Shown here piece by piece: positions 23,024 through 30,029 of a DNA stretch of 30,029 nucleotides. The DNA comes from Phycisphaerae bacterium (lineage in GTDB: Bacteria; Planctomycetota; Phycisphaerae; Phycisphaerales; SM1A02): the NCBI GenBank assembly GCA_002690755.1, contig NZFT01000024.1, positions 1-30,029 of the forward strand, in the 5' to 3' direction. Each line of letters starts with the position of its first letter. The first letter of the stretch is position 1. Position numbers and translations under genes: made by a program. The notes under the pieces were generated by a model, which had not been told where the DNA came from, ran no database searches, and saw nothing but the letters and a program-made list of their open reading frames with translations.

Positions 23024-24465
23024 GGCGCCGACACCTTTCTCTTTCGGGTTCCCGGCGCGTCGTAGACTTCGATCTCGCCCTCGCCGCGATCGTTCACGCC
23101 GATCCGCACCACCGGGGTGTTCTTCTCGTTCCGCACCGCCACCACGCCGCCCGGGCCGTCTTCCGCGGCACCCGCGGCGACCGCGACGTTTCCGCCGAGA
23201 TCGAGGAGATTCAGCAGTCCTCCGTTCGTCGTCGCCGCGATGGCCACCGCGCGGCCGCGCGGTCCGTAGATCGAGAGGATCGCAGGACCGTCGTCTCGAG
23301 CCTCGAGCGATCCGCCGATGGCCTTCGATTCGATTCCCACCGCGATGCGTCCACCTTCGCCGAGCCCTTCCATCGTGGCCACCACCTGTTGACGCTTGTC
23401 ATAGACCCGGACCAGTCCGCCTTCGACGTCGCCGCCGATCTCGACGTGCGGTCTCCCTTCGTCGTCCGAGAGGGCCAGGCTTCCACCGGTTCCGGTCACG
23501 ATCAGCGAGCCGCAGCGATCGCCGTCCTCGTCGGAGATCTCGACGGCGCCCTTGCCCTCCGCATCCACGCCGATCGCCGCGACGGTGACCTCGTCTCCAT
23601 TTCGGATCCGGATGCCGCTGCCGCCGGTGCCCGAGCCCATGGCGATGACCGGCACGTCGTTCCGGTCGTGGGCCTGAAGCAGGCCGCCGCTGGTGGCGGC
23701 GTCCGCGGTGAAGCGAACCTTCCCGTCGACGGTGGAGAGACGAAGCCCGCCGCCGTTGGAGGTCGTGAGCATCGAGACCTGCGTCTGTCGGCCACGAATC
23801 AGATCGAGGCGTCCGGTACCGAGCATCCGCGTCGACTCGCGACCTTCGCCGTCCAGCAGGATCATCCGTCCGCCGTCACGTCGCGCGGAAAGCACCCCGG
23901 CATCGCGACCGTCGAGGATCGCCACGAATTCGCCGCCGTCGGGCCCGCATCGAACCTCGCCCACGGTCTCCGCGTTGCCGTCCGCGACCGTGATGGTTCC
24001 ACCGCGGGCGTCGGAGGAGAGGGCGACGCCGATCCCGCCACCCCGGGCGTTGATCTCGAGTCGGCCCGCCGGCCCGTCGGCGTAGGCGGCCATCACCTGC
24101 CGGCCGTCTCGGTTCCAGAGGGCGAGGTCGCCGCCGGTTCCGTTTCCGCCGAGGCGGGCGGAGTTGATGCCGGCGTCGTCCCAGAGATCGATCCGGCCGC
24201 CGTGCTTGGCGGCGGAGGCGAGCATCACGATTCGATTCGATTCGTCGACGATCTCGAGTCGGCGGGTCCGAACGACGTCCGCCACGGGCTGGAACGCGGT
24301 GGCCGCGATTCCGCCGGCGCCGATCACGAGGAGGCAGGCGATCGCACCGAAGCGTTCGAGTCGTCCGCGGCGTCGGCGTTCCAGATCGAGCTCCTGCCGG
24401 AGTTGGTCGATCCGCCGGGCGAGCGTCTCGGTTTCGGTGCCATGGTCGGGGAGCGGGTTGGTCAT
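23020..24465 (-). CDS. Membrane-anchored protein of about 19 tandem 22-residue beta repeats
   Basis: 481 residues; no named family recognised. Residues 8-37 are a charged coiled-coil-like segment (ETLARRIDQLRQELDLERRR). Residues 39-60 are one transmembrane helix. Residues about 70-470 are nearly wholly built of imperfect repeats of 19-24 residues with the pattern G-G-x-[LIV]-x-[LIV]-x-D-x-x-G-x-x-V-x-x-[LIM] followed by a Gly-rich turn; examples are GRIDLWDDAGINSARLGG and GSLALSDDEGRPHVEIGG. By hand I count 19 units, suggesting a beta-solenoid or stacked beta-hairpin rod. The ATG at 24465 has AAGGA seven bases upstream. The stop overlaps the start of the MscS gene. Location: inner membrane, with the rod on one face. 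Confidence 0.85.
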   Translation of the reverse strand: MTNPLPDHGTETETLARRIDQLRQELDLERRRRGRLERFGAIACLLVIGAGGIAATAFQPVADVVRTRRLEIVDESNRIVMLASAAKHGGRIDLWDDAGINSARLGGNGTGGDLALWNRDGRQVMAAYADGPAGRLEINARGGGIGVALSSDARGGTITVADGNAETVGEVRCGPDGGEFVAILDGRDAGVLSARRDGGRMILLDGEGRESTRMLGTGRLDLIRGRQTQVSMLTTSNGGGLRLSTVDGKVRFTADAATSGGLLQAHDRNDVPVIAMGSGTGGSGIRIRNGDEVTVAAIGVDAEGKGAVEISDEDGDRCGSLIVTGTGGSLALSDDEGRPHVEIGGDVEGGLVRVYDKRQQVVATMEGLGEGGRIAVGIESKAIGGSLEARDDGPAILSIYGPRGRAVAIAATTNGGLLNLLDLGGNVAVAAGAAEDGPGGVVAVRNEKNTPVVRIGVNDRGEGEIEVYDAPGTRKRKVSAP

Positions 24466-24513
24466 TTGATGGTCCTTGGATCGCGGCCCGCTGTCGTGCG
24501 GACGCGTGGGGAT

Positions 24514-24519
24514 TAGGAT
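24514..24519 (+). promoter_or_regulatory. Putative -10 box (TAGGAT) for the Gfo/Idh/MocA gene
   Basis: TAGGAT in the 98-bp divergent spacer would give a leader of about 38 nt carrying AGGAGG nine bases before ATG 24564. No convincing -35 hexamer is seen. Inference. Confidence 0.3.
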
Positions 24520-24563
24520 ACTCGGACCAACGCACCCATCGGATTCCCAGGAGGAACGACGCA

Positions 24564-25817
24564 ATGCCGAGCCGCAAGAAGACCAGCCGGACCACCCGTC
24601 GGCGCACGCCGAAGACCGATCGCAGCGACCTCCGCGTGGGCCTCGTGGGAACCGGCTTCATGGGAAGAGCGCACGCCAATGCCTGGCGTTCCGCCGGAAC
24701 GTTCTTCGATCTGCCTCGTCCGCTGGTGATGCAGGCCGCGAGCGGGATCCGGGAGGGTCAGTCCCGGGAGTTCGCGGCGCAGTGGGGCTGGAACTCGAGT
24801 ACCGCGGACTGGCGTTCGCTCGTCGCGAGCGACGACATCGATCTGGTGGACGTCTGCACGCCGAACCACCTCCACGCCGAGATGTCGATCGCGGCGTTCG
24901 AGGCTGGAAAGCACGTCGCCTGCGAGAAGCCGCTGGCGGGGACCCTCGGCGAGGCGCGGGCGATGCGTGATGCGGCGAAGAAGGCCGCGCGACGCGATGT
25001 TCGCAGCTTCGTGTGGTTCAACTACCGTCGGGTTCCAGCCCTCGCCTATGCCCATCGACTGGTCCGATCCGGACGCGTCGGTCGCATCTTCCACGTCCGG
25101 GCGTCCTACCTTCAGGACTGGGGGCATCCCGACACCCCGATGGCCTGGCGGTTCGATGCGAAGAAGGCGGGTTCGGGCGCCCACGGTGATCTCAACGCCC
25201 ACATCATCGATCTCGCGCGATTCCTCACCGGAGACGAGGTCTCCGAAGTGGTCGGCTCGGTCGAGGAGACTTTCGTCAAGCGACGCGAGATCGCCGAGGA
25301 GGCCCGGGCGACGATCAAGGGTGGCGGCGCCGGAAAGGGCGGGAAGCGACGAACCGGTCGGTCGACCGTGGATGATGCGGTGCATTTCCTCGCTCGCTTC
25401 AAGGCCGGGGCGATCGGCTCGTTCGAGGCCACCCGCATGGCCACCGGCAACCTCAATCGGAACACCATCGAGATCAACGGCGAGCTGGGAAGCTTCAAGT
25501 TCGACTTCGAGCGGATGAACGAGCTGCAGTGGTGGGATCACACTCTGGAACCAGGGCTTCGCGGCTGGAGCCGGATCATGTGCACCGACGCTGATGCCCA
25601 TCCTTACGCGCATGCCTACTGGCCCGCCGCCCACGGGCTGGGCTACGAGCACGGATTCGTCTCGCAGGTGGCGGACATCGATCGCATCCTCGCCGGGGGC
25701 GAGCCCGAGGTGCCGATGCCCGACTTCGCCGACGCCTACGAGACCCAGCGGGTGCTCGAAGCGGCGCTGCTCTCCGCCCGGAATCGGACCCCGATCCCGA
25801 TGTCCCAGGTGAAGTGA
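24564..25817 (+). CDS. Gfo/Idh/MocA-family NAD(P)-dependent oxidoreductase
   Basis: 417 residues. A basic, disordered tail (residues 2-20) precedes a Rossmann domain with LVGTGFMG (GxGxxG at 29-34), DVCTPNHLH (96-104) and the family hallmark CEKPLA (120-125). The substrate domain contains GSGAHGDLNAHIIDLARFLTG (203-222), where His213 and Asp216 fit the catalytic H-x-x-x-D arrangement. A short Lys/Gly-rich loop interrupts residues 250-265. Members act on sugars, inositols and related alcohols; the substrate cannot be read from the sequence and no sugar transporter is adjacent. The start has AGGAGG nine bases upstream. Divergent from the repeat-protein gene; no signal peptide, so cytoplasmic. 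Confidence 0.92.
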   Translation: MPSRKKTSRTTRRRTPKTDRSDLRVGLVGTGFMGRAHANAWRSAGTFFDLPRPLVMQAASGIREGQSREFAAQWGWNSSTADWRSLVASDDIDLVDVCTPNHLHAEMSIAAFEAGKHVACEKPLAGTLGEARAMRDAAKKAARRDVRSFVWFNYRRVPALAYAHRLVRSGRVGRIFHVRASYLQDWGHPDTPMAWRFDAKKAGSGAHGDLNAHIIDLARFLTGDEVSEVVGSVEETFVKRREIAEEARATIKGGGAGKGGKRRTGRSTVDDAVHFLARFKAGAIGSFEATRMATGNLNRNTIEINGELGSFKFDFERMNELQWWDHTLEPGLRGWSRIMCTDADAHPYAHAYWPAAHGLGYEHGFVSQVADIDRILAGGEPEVPMPDFADAYETQRVLEAALLSARNRTPIPMSQVK

Positions 25818-25880
25818 GGCGAGTTCGAAGATCCTGCCGGGGCCCCCCGTCGGTCTCCAAGAGGCCACTTTGCGGGCCAC

Positions 25881-25892
25881 TCCACCGGTGGA
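25881..25892. promoter_or_regulatory. 12-bp perfect palindrome
   Basis: TCCACCGGTGGA is its own reverse complement. It sits in the spacer upstream of the autotransporter and has the size and symmetry of a dimer-binding operator. No regulator gene is adjacent, and a chance palindrome is possible. Confidence 0.35.
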
Positions 25893-25924
25893 ATACCGTT
25901 TTCAGTGATTCGGCGGCGTTTGAC

Positions 25925-25939
25925 GCGCAATATTTGCGC
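25925..25939. promoter_or_regulatory. Inverted repeat GCGCAA-TAT-TTGCGC
   Basis: Two perfect 6-bp arms flank three AT bases, in the most AT-rich part of the spacer, next to a TTGACG that resembles a -35 hexamer (25920-25925). It could be an operator overlapping a promoter. No good -10 element is found at the proper distance. Confidence 0.4.
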
Positions 25940-26069
25940 AATTGGTCTCCGGGCGGATCACCGGATCGTCCGGTTCTGCGGGTGGTCCCGGTACGCCCGG
26001 GAATAGGGCTGGATTTGGCGAGAACAGTGCGGGTTCGCCCTTCGAGTGGCCGATGAACCACCGCGGAGT

Positions 26070-26086
26070 CCTCTTTCAGTGAGAGG
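26070..26086 (+). promoter_or_regulatory. Small hairpin in the autotransporter leader
   Basis: CCTCT and AGAGG form a 5-bp stem with a seven-base loop about 60 bases upstream of ATG 26146. It lacks a T-tract and is probably only a local RNA structure; low significance. Confidence 0.2.
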
Positions 26087-26145
26087 CACCGCGTCGTTCG
26101 AGCGAAAGATCTCGTCGTTTCAGACCCCCCCTCGGGAATGCCAGC

Positions 26146-29100
26146 ATGCCGTCCAGCGTCCAGACGATCGAATCCTCCGGAATCGCCTCCAACCGAGGCG
26201 AAACCCGCTTTCCAGAAATCCGAGCCGCGGCGGTGCTCGCCGCGATCGGGAGCATGACGCTCGCCGCTGCCGGCCAGGACTCCTATGACGGCGCCCTGGG
26301 CGGGGATTCGAACTTCGACACCCCTGCGAGTTGGGGCGGGGTCTATCCCGGCGACGATTTCGGTGGAAACACCATCGACATCCTCTCGATCTTCGGGACG
26401 GATCCGATCAACGTCGCGAACGACATCACCGGCATCGGTGGCCTGACCAACACCTTCGACGGGGACGTGGTATTCGGAGGTGTCGGATCCTTCCGGTTCA
26501 ATGATGCGTCGACCATCAACCCCGGGGATGGCAGTTTCACCTTCGAGATCGACGTGATCGCCGACGGCAGTCTGACCTTCGATCTCACCGGCGACGGTCT
26601 CGTCCAGATCGACGGCGCCTTCACCACGACCAATGGCGGGACGATCCTCGCGGAAGGCGGTTTCGTCGATGTCAACGGCGAGACGACCTCCGGCGAGGGC
26701 ACGGTCTGGAACGCCAACGACGGCGGCTTCAACTTCAACGGCGTCTTCAACGCGACCGGGGCGCAGACCTTCGCGGGTCTCAGCGGCAACGTCGCCGACG
26801 ACGTCTTCACCTTCAACGACGCCAACTTCCTGAACGGTGTGGATCCATTGACCGACATCGCGACCTTCGATGCCGCGACCGTCAACTTCAACGGCGTCAC
26901 GACCGTCGCCGCCGGGTACGGATTCGATCTGAACAACGCGGCGGTGGTGACCTTCAACGACTTCATCGCGGAAGGTGACCACGCGATCAACTTCCTCGAC
27001 GCGGATTCCACGTTCACGGTCGGTGGTGATGCGTCCTTCGTCGATGCCGCCACCCTCACCGTGAGCGGGGAGGGTGAGGCCGGTTTCGGTGGCGAGGTCA
27101 CGCTGGGCCGGAACTTCACGGCGAACGTCGTCGACGCCGATTCCAAGGTCACGTTTCGTGGGACGACCATCTTCGAGTCGGATGCGAATCTGACCGTGCA
27201 GGGGCTCGGCACCTTCGAACTCGGCGGCTCGACCGAACTGCCGGGACCGTTCACGCTGCTGGTCAACGATGGTGCGACCGCCAACTGGCTTGCCACCACC
27301 ACCCTGGACGGCGACTTCACGATCAACACGACCGGCGGGGCGGGGAATGCGAACGTCAACTTCGGAACCGACGGTGTCTCCACCGCCGGTGGCTTCGCGA
27401 ACGCCGCGGGCGAGGACGACCTGACGATCGACATCACGACCGATGGGACCGACGACACCGTGAAGTTCGCGGGTCCGTTCCTTCGCGACTTCACGGGAAC
27501 CATCAACGTCAACGACGATTCCGCGGTGACCTTCGAGGGCGGCGGGGCCGGCGGACTCGGCACGACCTCCCTTCAACTCGGTGCCAACACGAGCGTCACG
27601 CTCGACAGCGGAACCGCCGGTGGAACGATGGCCTTCGATCAGCTGATCGGTTCCGACAACGTGGGTGCCATCGTTGCGACCGGCAACGACGACATCACGC
27701 TCTCGGTCAGGGGGGGTGGCAGCATCGACGATCCCGAGACCGGACTGTACATGGGCGCGATCACCGACAACACCGCGGCCGGCAACGCCGGCAAGCTCTC
27801 GTTCACCGTGACCGACGGTATCTTCAACTACGGCGGTGTCGCCAGCTACACCGGCAACACCACCGTCAGCGGCGGCGGGACCTTCCGGATCGACGGTGAC
27901 GGTCTCACCACCGGGGTGGTGACGGACACCGACAGCCTTCTGGTCACCGGCGGAACGGTCCTGCTCGAGACCAGCGCCCGCCTCCTCGGTGAAGGCGAGG
28001 TCGGACTCGCGAGCGGTTCCACGATCGACATCACCGCCGACGCGACCAACGGTGCCAACCTGCAGTTCGACAACGCCGGCAGCATCGATGGCACGGTCAC
28101 CCTCTCCGGCGACCGGCTCGGCGCCTACAACCTGATCTTCGGGAACTCGGCCGTCGACGATTCCGCGATTCGCGGATCGCTCACCGCGTCTGGAAACTCC
28201 GGCGCATTCTTCGCCGGCGACCTGACGGTCGCGGGCGGCGGGCAGATGCTGCTCGAGGAGACCGCGATCGCCCAGGTGGATGGGACGATGTCGGTCGGCG
28301 GCCTCGTGGATCTCAGCGGAACCTCGGCCGACGGGCTCACGGTCCTCGACGGATTGGACATGACCGATGGCGGGCAGATCCAGCTCGCCGGCTCGCGAAC
28401 CCTCTCGGTGACCGGCGACAGCACGATGGCCGCGGACACCGGGCTGCTGCTCGACGGGGAATCGACCGCGACCTTCACCGGCAATCTCGACAACGCCGGA
28501 ACGATCTCGGTCAACAACGAGGCCACCTTTGAGGTGAACAACGGTGGTTCGGTCACCGGCGACGGCATTCTCACGCTCTCCGGCACCGCCCTCGCGCTTA
28601 TCGGTGGCGATGCCGCCTTCTCGATCATTCAGGCCGAGAACGAATCGGTCGTCGACGTCACCGGCAATCTGGCCCTCACGCGGACCAGCTCCTTCGAAGC
28701 GGGCACCAGCCTGTCGGTGGGTGACATCCTGACCATCGGTGACGGCACCGACCCGATGAGCCTGATCTTCAGCGGGAACGGCGTCGAGCAGACGGACGTG
28801 ACCGCGGCCAACGGCATCAACCTGCAGGCGGGCTCGACGCTGTTCGCCAACGCGAACATCGACACGGCGGCGATCAACTACGCCGGCGACATCTTCGTCG
28901 GCGTGGTGGGCGACAACCGAGGCGTGTTGAATCTGAACACCGGTGACCTCGACTCCGATTCCTCCGACGCCACGCTGAACATCAACCTGACCGGTGACTA
29001 CGTCAACGAGCTCGATGCCGGTACCTTCGGCCAGAACTCGGTCATCAACGTCGCCGCCGGCATGAGCGACTTCGCCGACGGTGGAGACGTGTTCGTCGAG

Positions 29101-30029
29101 GTTCAGGACTTCGCGTACATTCCCGACGACAAGGACATCCTCCTCCTGAACAGTCCCGGTGGCATCACCGGCGGCACCTCGGTCACCACGAATCAGGACG
29201 GATCGATCACCCGGACCTGGGACATCAACCCCGACAACGGTGGCGGCTTCGATCCGCTCACCCAGCTCTGGGCCCGGTCGTCGGCGGACTACGCGTCGCC
29301 GTTGCAGGGCACGCCCGAATATCTCCGCGGTGTCGAACTCAATTCGCTCCGACCCGAGGCGAACCTCGACCCCACCGGTCACTCGGGCGTCCTGCTCGGG
29401 GCCCTTGACGCGATCGACACCCTCGAAGCGTACGAGGCCGCGATCGACGGCGTCGGTCCGACCACCCAGGTGTCGACGATCCAGCTGGCGGCCAACACGC
29501 AGTACTTCACCGTGCTCCGCAAGGAGATCCAGCGTCGCTACGACATCGTCGAGCAGCGGACGCCGGCACCGTTCCGACTGTGGAACGGCACCGAATACAC
29601 CTCGTCCGACGATCAGGCGGTGCAGAGTTCGATCCGCCGGATGACCCCCGAGTCGACGACCGCGGAAGGCTTCGGCGTCTTCTGGGGGCGAAACCTCGAC
29701 ACGCCGAGCGAGGGCGACATCATCGGCATCTCCGGCAACGAATACGGTGGCCTGGGCGGCTTCGCCTGGCAGTTCGGCAACGGCTTCCTCGGCGGCATCA
29801 ACATGGGCTACTCGCAGATCACCGGTGATCTCGACCGTGGCTTCGGCAACACGCGGGTGAGCACCGTCCGCGGTGGCGGATTCCTCGCCTGGAGCAACGG
29901 CGAGGGACTCTTCTTCGACGCCGCGCTGGCCGGTGGCTGGAACAACTACAAGTTCACGCGAGTCATTCCGGGAACCCAGATCTCCGCGGATTCGGACGCC
30001 AGCGGCTTCCAGATGGACCTCACGATGGG
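26146..30029 (+). CDS. Type V autotransporter (large beta-helical adhesin-like), 3' end beyond window
   Basis: The frame is open for 1294 complete codons to the window end. Residues 1-42 are an extended signal peptide (charged stretch to RFPEIR, then AAAVLAAIGSMTLAAA). The passenger (about 45-1075) is Asp/Gly/Thr/Asn-rich with short strand-turn units such as GTFRIDGDG and YTGNTTVSGGGTF, which match autotransporter-associated repeats and suggest a right-handed beta-helix. Residues about 1085-1140 (DAIDTLEAYEAAIDGVG, then QYFTVLRKEIQRR) form the usual alpha-helical linker. From about 1165, alternating aromatic strands (GVFWGRNLDT, GGFAWQFGNGFLGGINMGYSQ, GGGFLAWSNGEGLFFDAALAGGWNNY) mark the 12-strand outer-membrane barrel, cut off by the window edge. 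The expected role is surface display and adhesion. ATG 26146 is preferred over 26138, which is out of frame; there is no Shine-Dalgarno site. A very long open frame on the opposite strand is an artefact of codon bias. Confidence 0.9.
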   Translation, partial: MPSSVQTIESSGIASNRGETRFPEIRAAAVLAAIGSMTLAAAGQDSYDGALGGDSNFDTPASWGGVYPGDDFGGNTIDILSIFGTDPINVANDITGIGGLTNTFDGDVVFGGVGSFRFNDASTINPGDGSFTFEIDVIADGSLTFDLTGDGLVQIDGAFTTTNGGTILAEGGFVDVNGETTSGEGTVWNANDGGFNFNGVFNATGAQTFAGLSGNVADDVFTFNDANFLNGVDPLTDIATFDAATVNFNGVTTVAAGYGFDLNNAAVVTFNDFIAEGDHAINFLDADSTFTVGGDASFVDAATLTVSGEGEAGFGGEVTLGRNFTANVVDADSKVTFRGTTIFESDANLTVQGLGTFELGGSTELPGPFTLLVNDGATANWLATTTLDGDFTINTTGGAGNANVNFGTDGVSTAGGFANAAGEDDLTIDITTDGTDDTVKFAGPFLRDFTGTINVNDDSAVTFEGGGAGGLGTTSLQLGANTSVTLDSGTAGGTMAFDQLIGSDNVGAIVATGNDDITLSVRGGGSIDDPETGLYMGAITDNTAAGNAGKLSFTVTDGIFNYGGVASYTGNTTVSGGGTFRIDGDGLTTGVVTDTDSLLVTGGTVLLETSARLLGEGEVGLASGSTIDITADATNGANLQFDNAGSIDGTVTLSGDRLGAYNLIFGNSAVDDSAIRGSLTASGNSGAFFAGDLTVAGGGQMLLEETAIAQVDGTMSVGGLVDLSGTSADGLTVLDGLDMTDGGQIQLAGSRTLSVTGDSTMAADTGLLLDGESTATFTGNLDNAGTISVNNEATFEVNNGGSVTGDGILTLSGTALALIGGDAAFSIIQAENESVVDVTGNLALTRTSSFEAGTSLSVGDILTIGDGTDPMSLIFSGNGVEQTDVTAANGINLQAGSTLFANANIDTAAINYAGDIFVGVVGDNRGVLNLNTGDLDSDSSDATLNINLTGDYVNELDAGTFGQNSVINVAAGMSDFADGGDVFVEVQDFAYIPDDKDILLLNSPGGITGGTSVTTNQDGSITRTWDINPDNGGGFDPLTQLWARSSADYASPLQGTPEYLRGVELNSLRPEANLDPTGHSGVLLGALDAIDTLEAYEAAIDGVGPTTQVSTIQLAANTQYFTVLRKEIQRRYDIVEQRTPAPFRLWNGTEYTSSDDQAVQSSIRRMTPESTTAEGFGVFWGRNLDTPSEGDIIGISGNEYGGLGGFAWQFGNGFLGGINMGYSQITGDLDRGFGNTRVSTVRGGGFLAWSNGEGLFFDAALAGGWNNYKFTRVIPGTQISADSDASGFQMDLTM

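Larger units (their letters stand above)
25818..26145. other. 328-bp intergenic region ahead of the autotransporter
   Basis: No gene is visible. The stretch is less GC-rich in its middle than the flanks and holds three symmetric elements, listed separately, plus a run of seven C at 26125-26131 near the autotransporter start. No intrinsic terminator with a T-tract is seen after the oxidoreductase gene, and no riboswitch family is recognised. It presumably carries the promoter and operators of the autotransporter gene. Confidence 0.6.

Noticed and set aside
22750..24516. Plus-strand open frame of 588 codons
   Set aside because: Antisense to the repeat protein and MscS genes, which have motifs, Shine-Dalgarno support and an ATGA overlap.
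25576..29382. Minus-strand open frame of 1268 codons
   Set aside because: It is antisense to the autotransporter and oxidoreductase genes. Its sequence is a monotonous Arg/Gly/Val/Asp mixture with no domain, produced by GC-ending codons on the real strand.
1..30029. CRISPR array, insertion sequence, prophage or toxin-antitoxin module
   Set aside because: No regularly spaced direct repeats, transposase motifs, phage genes or paired small toxin/antitoxin genes were found.

Overview
The window looks like chromosomal DNA from a planctomycete, most likely of the class Phycisphaerae or close to it. The evidence is very high GC with strong GC3, a secreted protein ending in a paired dockerin-like tail, a planctomycete-type cytochrome fused to DUF2231, McsA/McsB together with a Kdo (LPS) gene, and a type V autotransporter implying an outer membrane. 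Assignment to a genus is not possible from this sequence alone.

Layout. 1-925 (-) is the N-terminal part of a secreted M28-type peptidase that runs off the left edge. 1121-3449 holds two convergent membrane proteins of unknown role. 3646-6612 (+) holds a membrane-anchored cytochrome c/leucine-rich-repeat fusion and a secreted HAF-repeat protein, closed by a strong bidirectional terminator at 6669-6713. From 13106 down to 6732 everything is on the minus strand: a PQQ-type beta-propeller protein, purH, a lone nuoC, a saccharopine-dehydrogenase-like enzyme, a PD-(D/E)XK nuclease-like protein, tRNA-Arg(TCT) and a zinc-ribbon protein. Riboflavin synthase (+, 13323) stands alone behind a G-rich leader. 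Next come a GluQRS-DUF192 lipoprotein pair (-), a pterin dehydratase (+), and a kdsA-mcsA-mcsB run (-). DUF1444 (+) converges on a small protein plus glutamine amidotransferase (trpG/pabA) pair (-). A 22-residue-repeat membrane protein is translationally coupled to an MscS channel (-). A Gfo/Idh/MocA oxidoreductase (+) follows, and finally a giant autotransporter (+) that runs off the right edge.

How it fits together. Most genes are housekeeping: purine, riboflavin, folate or tryptophan, Kdo, tRNA modification and respiration. Several are envelope related: KdsA, MscS with its partner, the autotransporter, the DUF192 lipoprotein and the cytochrome/LRR protein. No phage, transposon, CRISPR array or defence island is visible.

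The observations most worth following are: the 19-unit repeat protein coupled to MscS; the autotransporter; a TAnnnT-N6-ATG arrangement in front of three genes that lack a usable Shine-Dalgarno site, suggesting leaderless mRNAs; a G-quadruplex-like tract in front of ribE; and a GluQRS that has lost its zinc ligands. I did not find a clearly new multi-gene defence or metabolic system.
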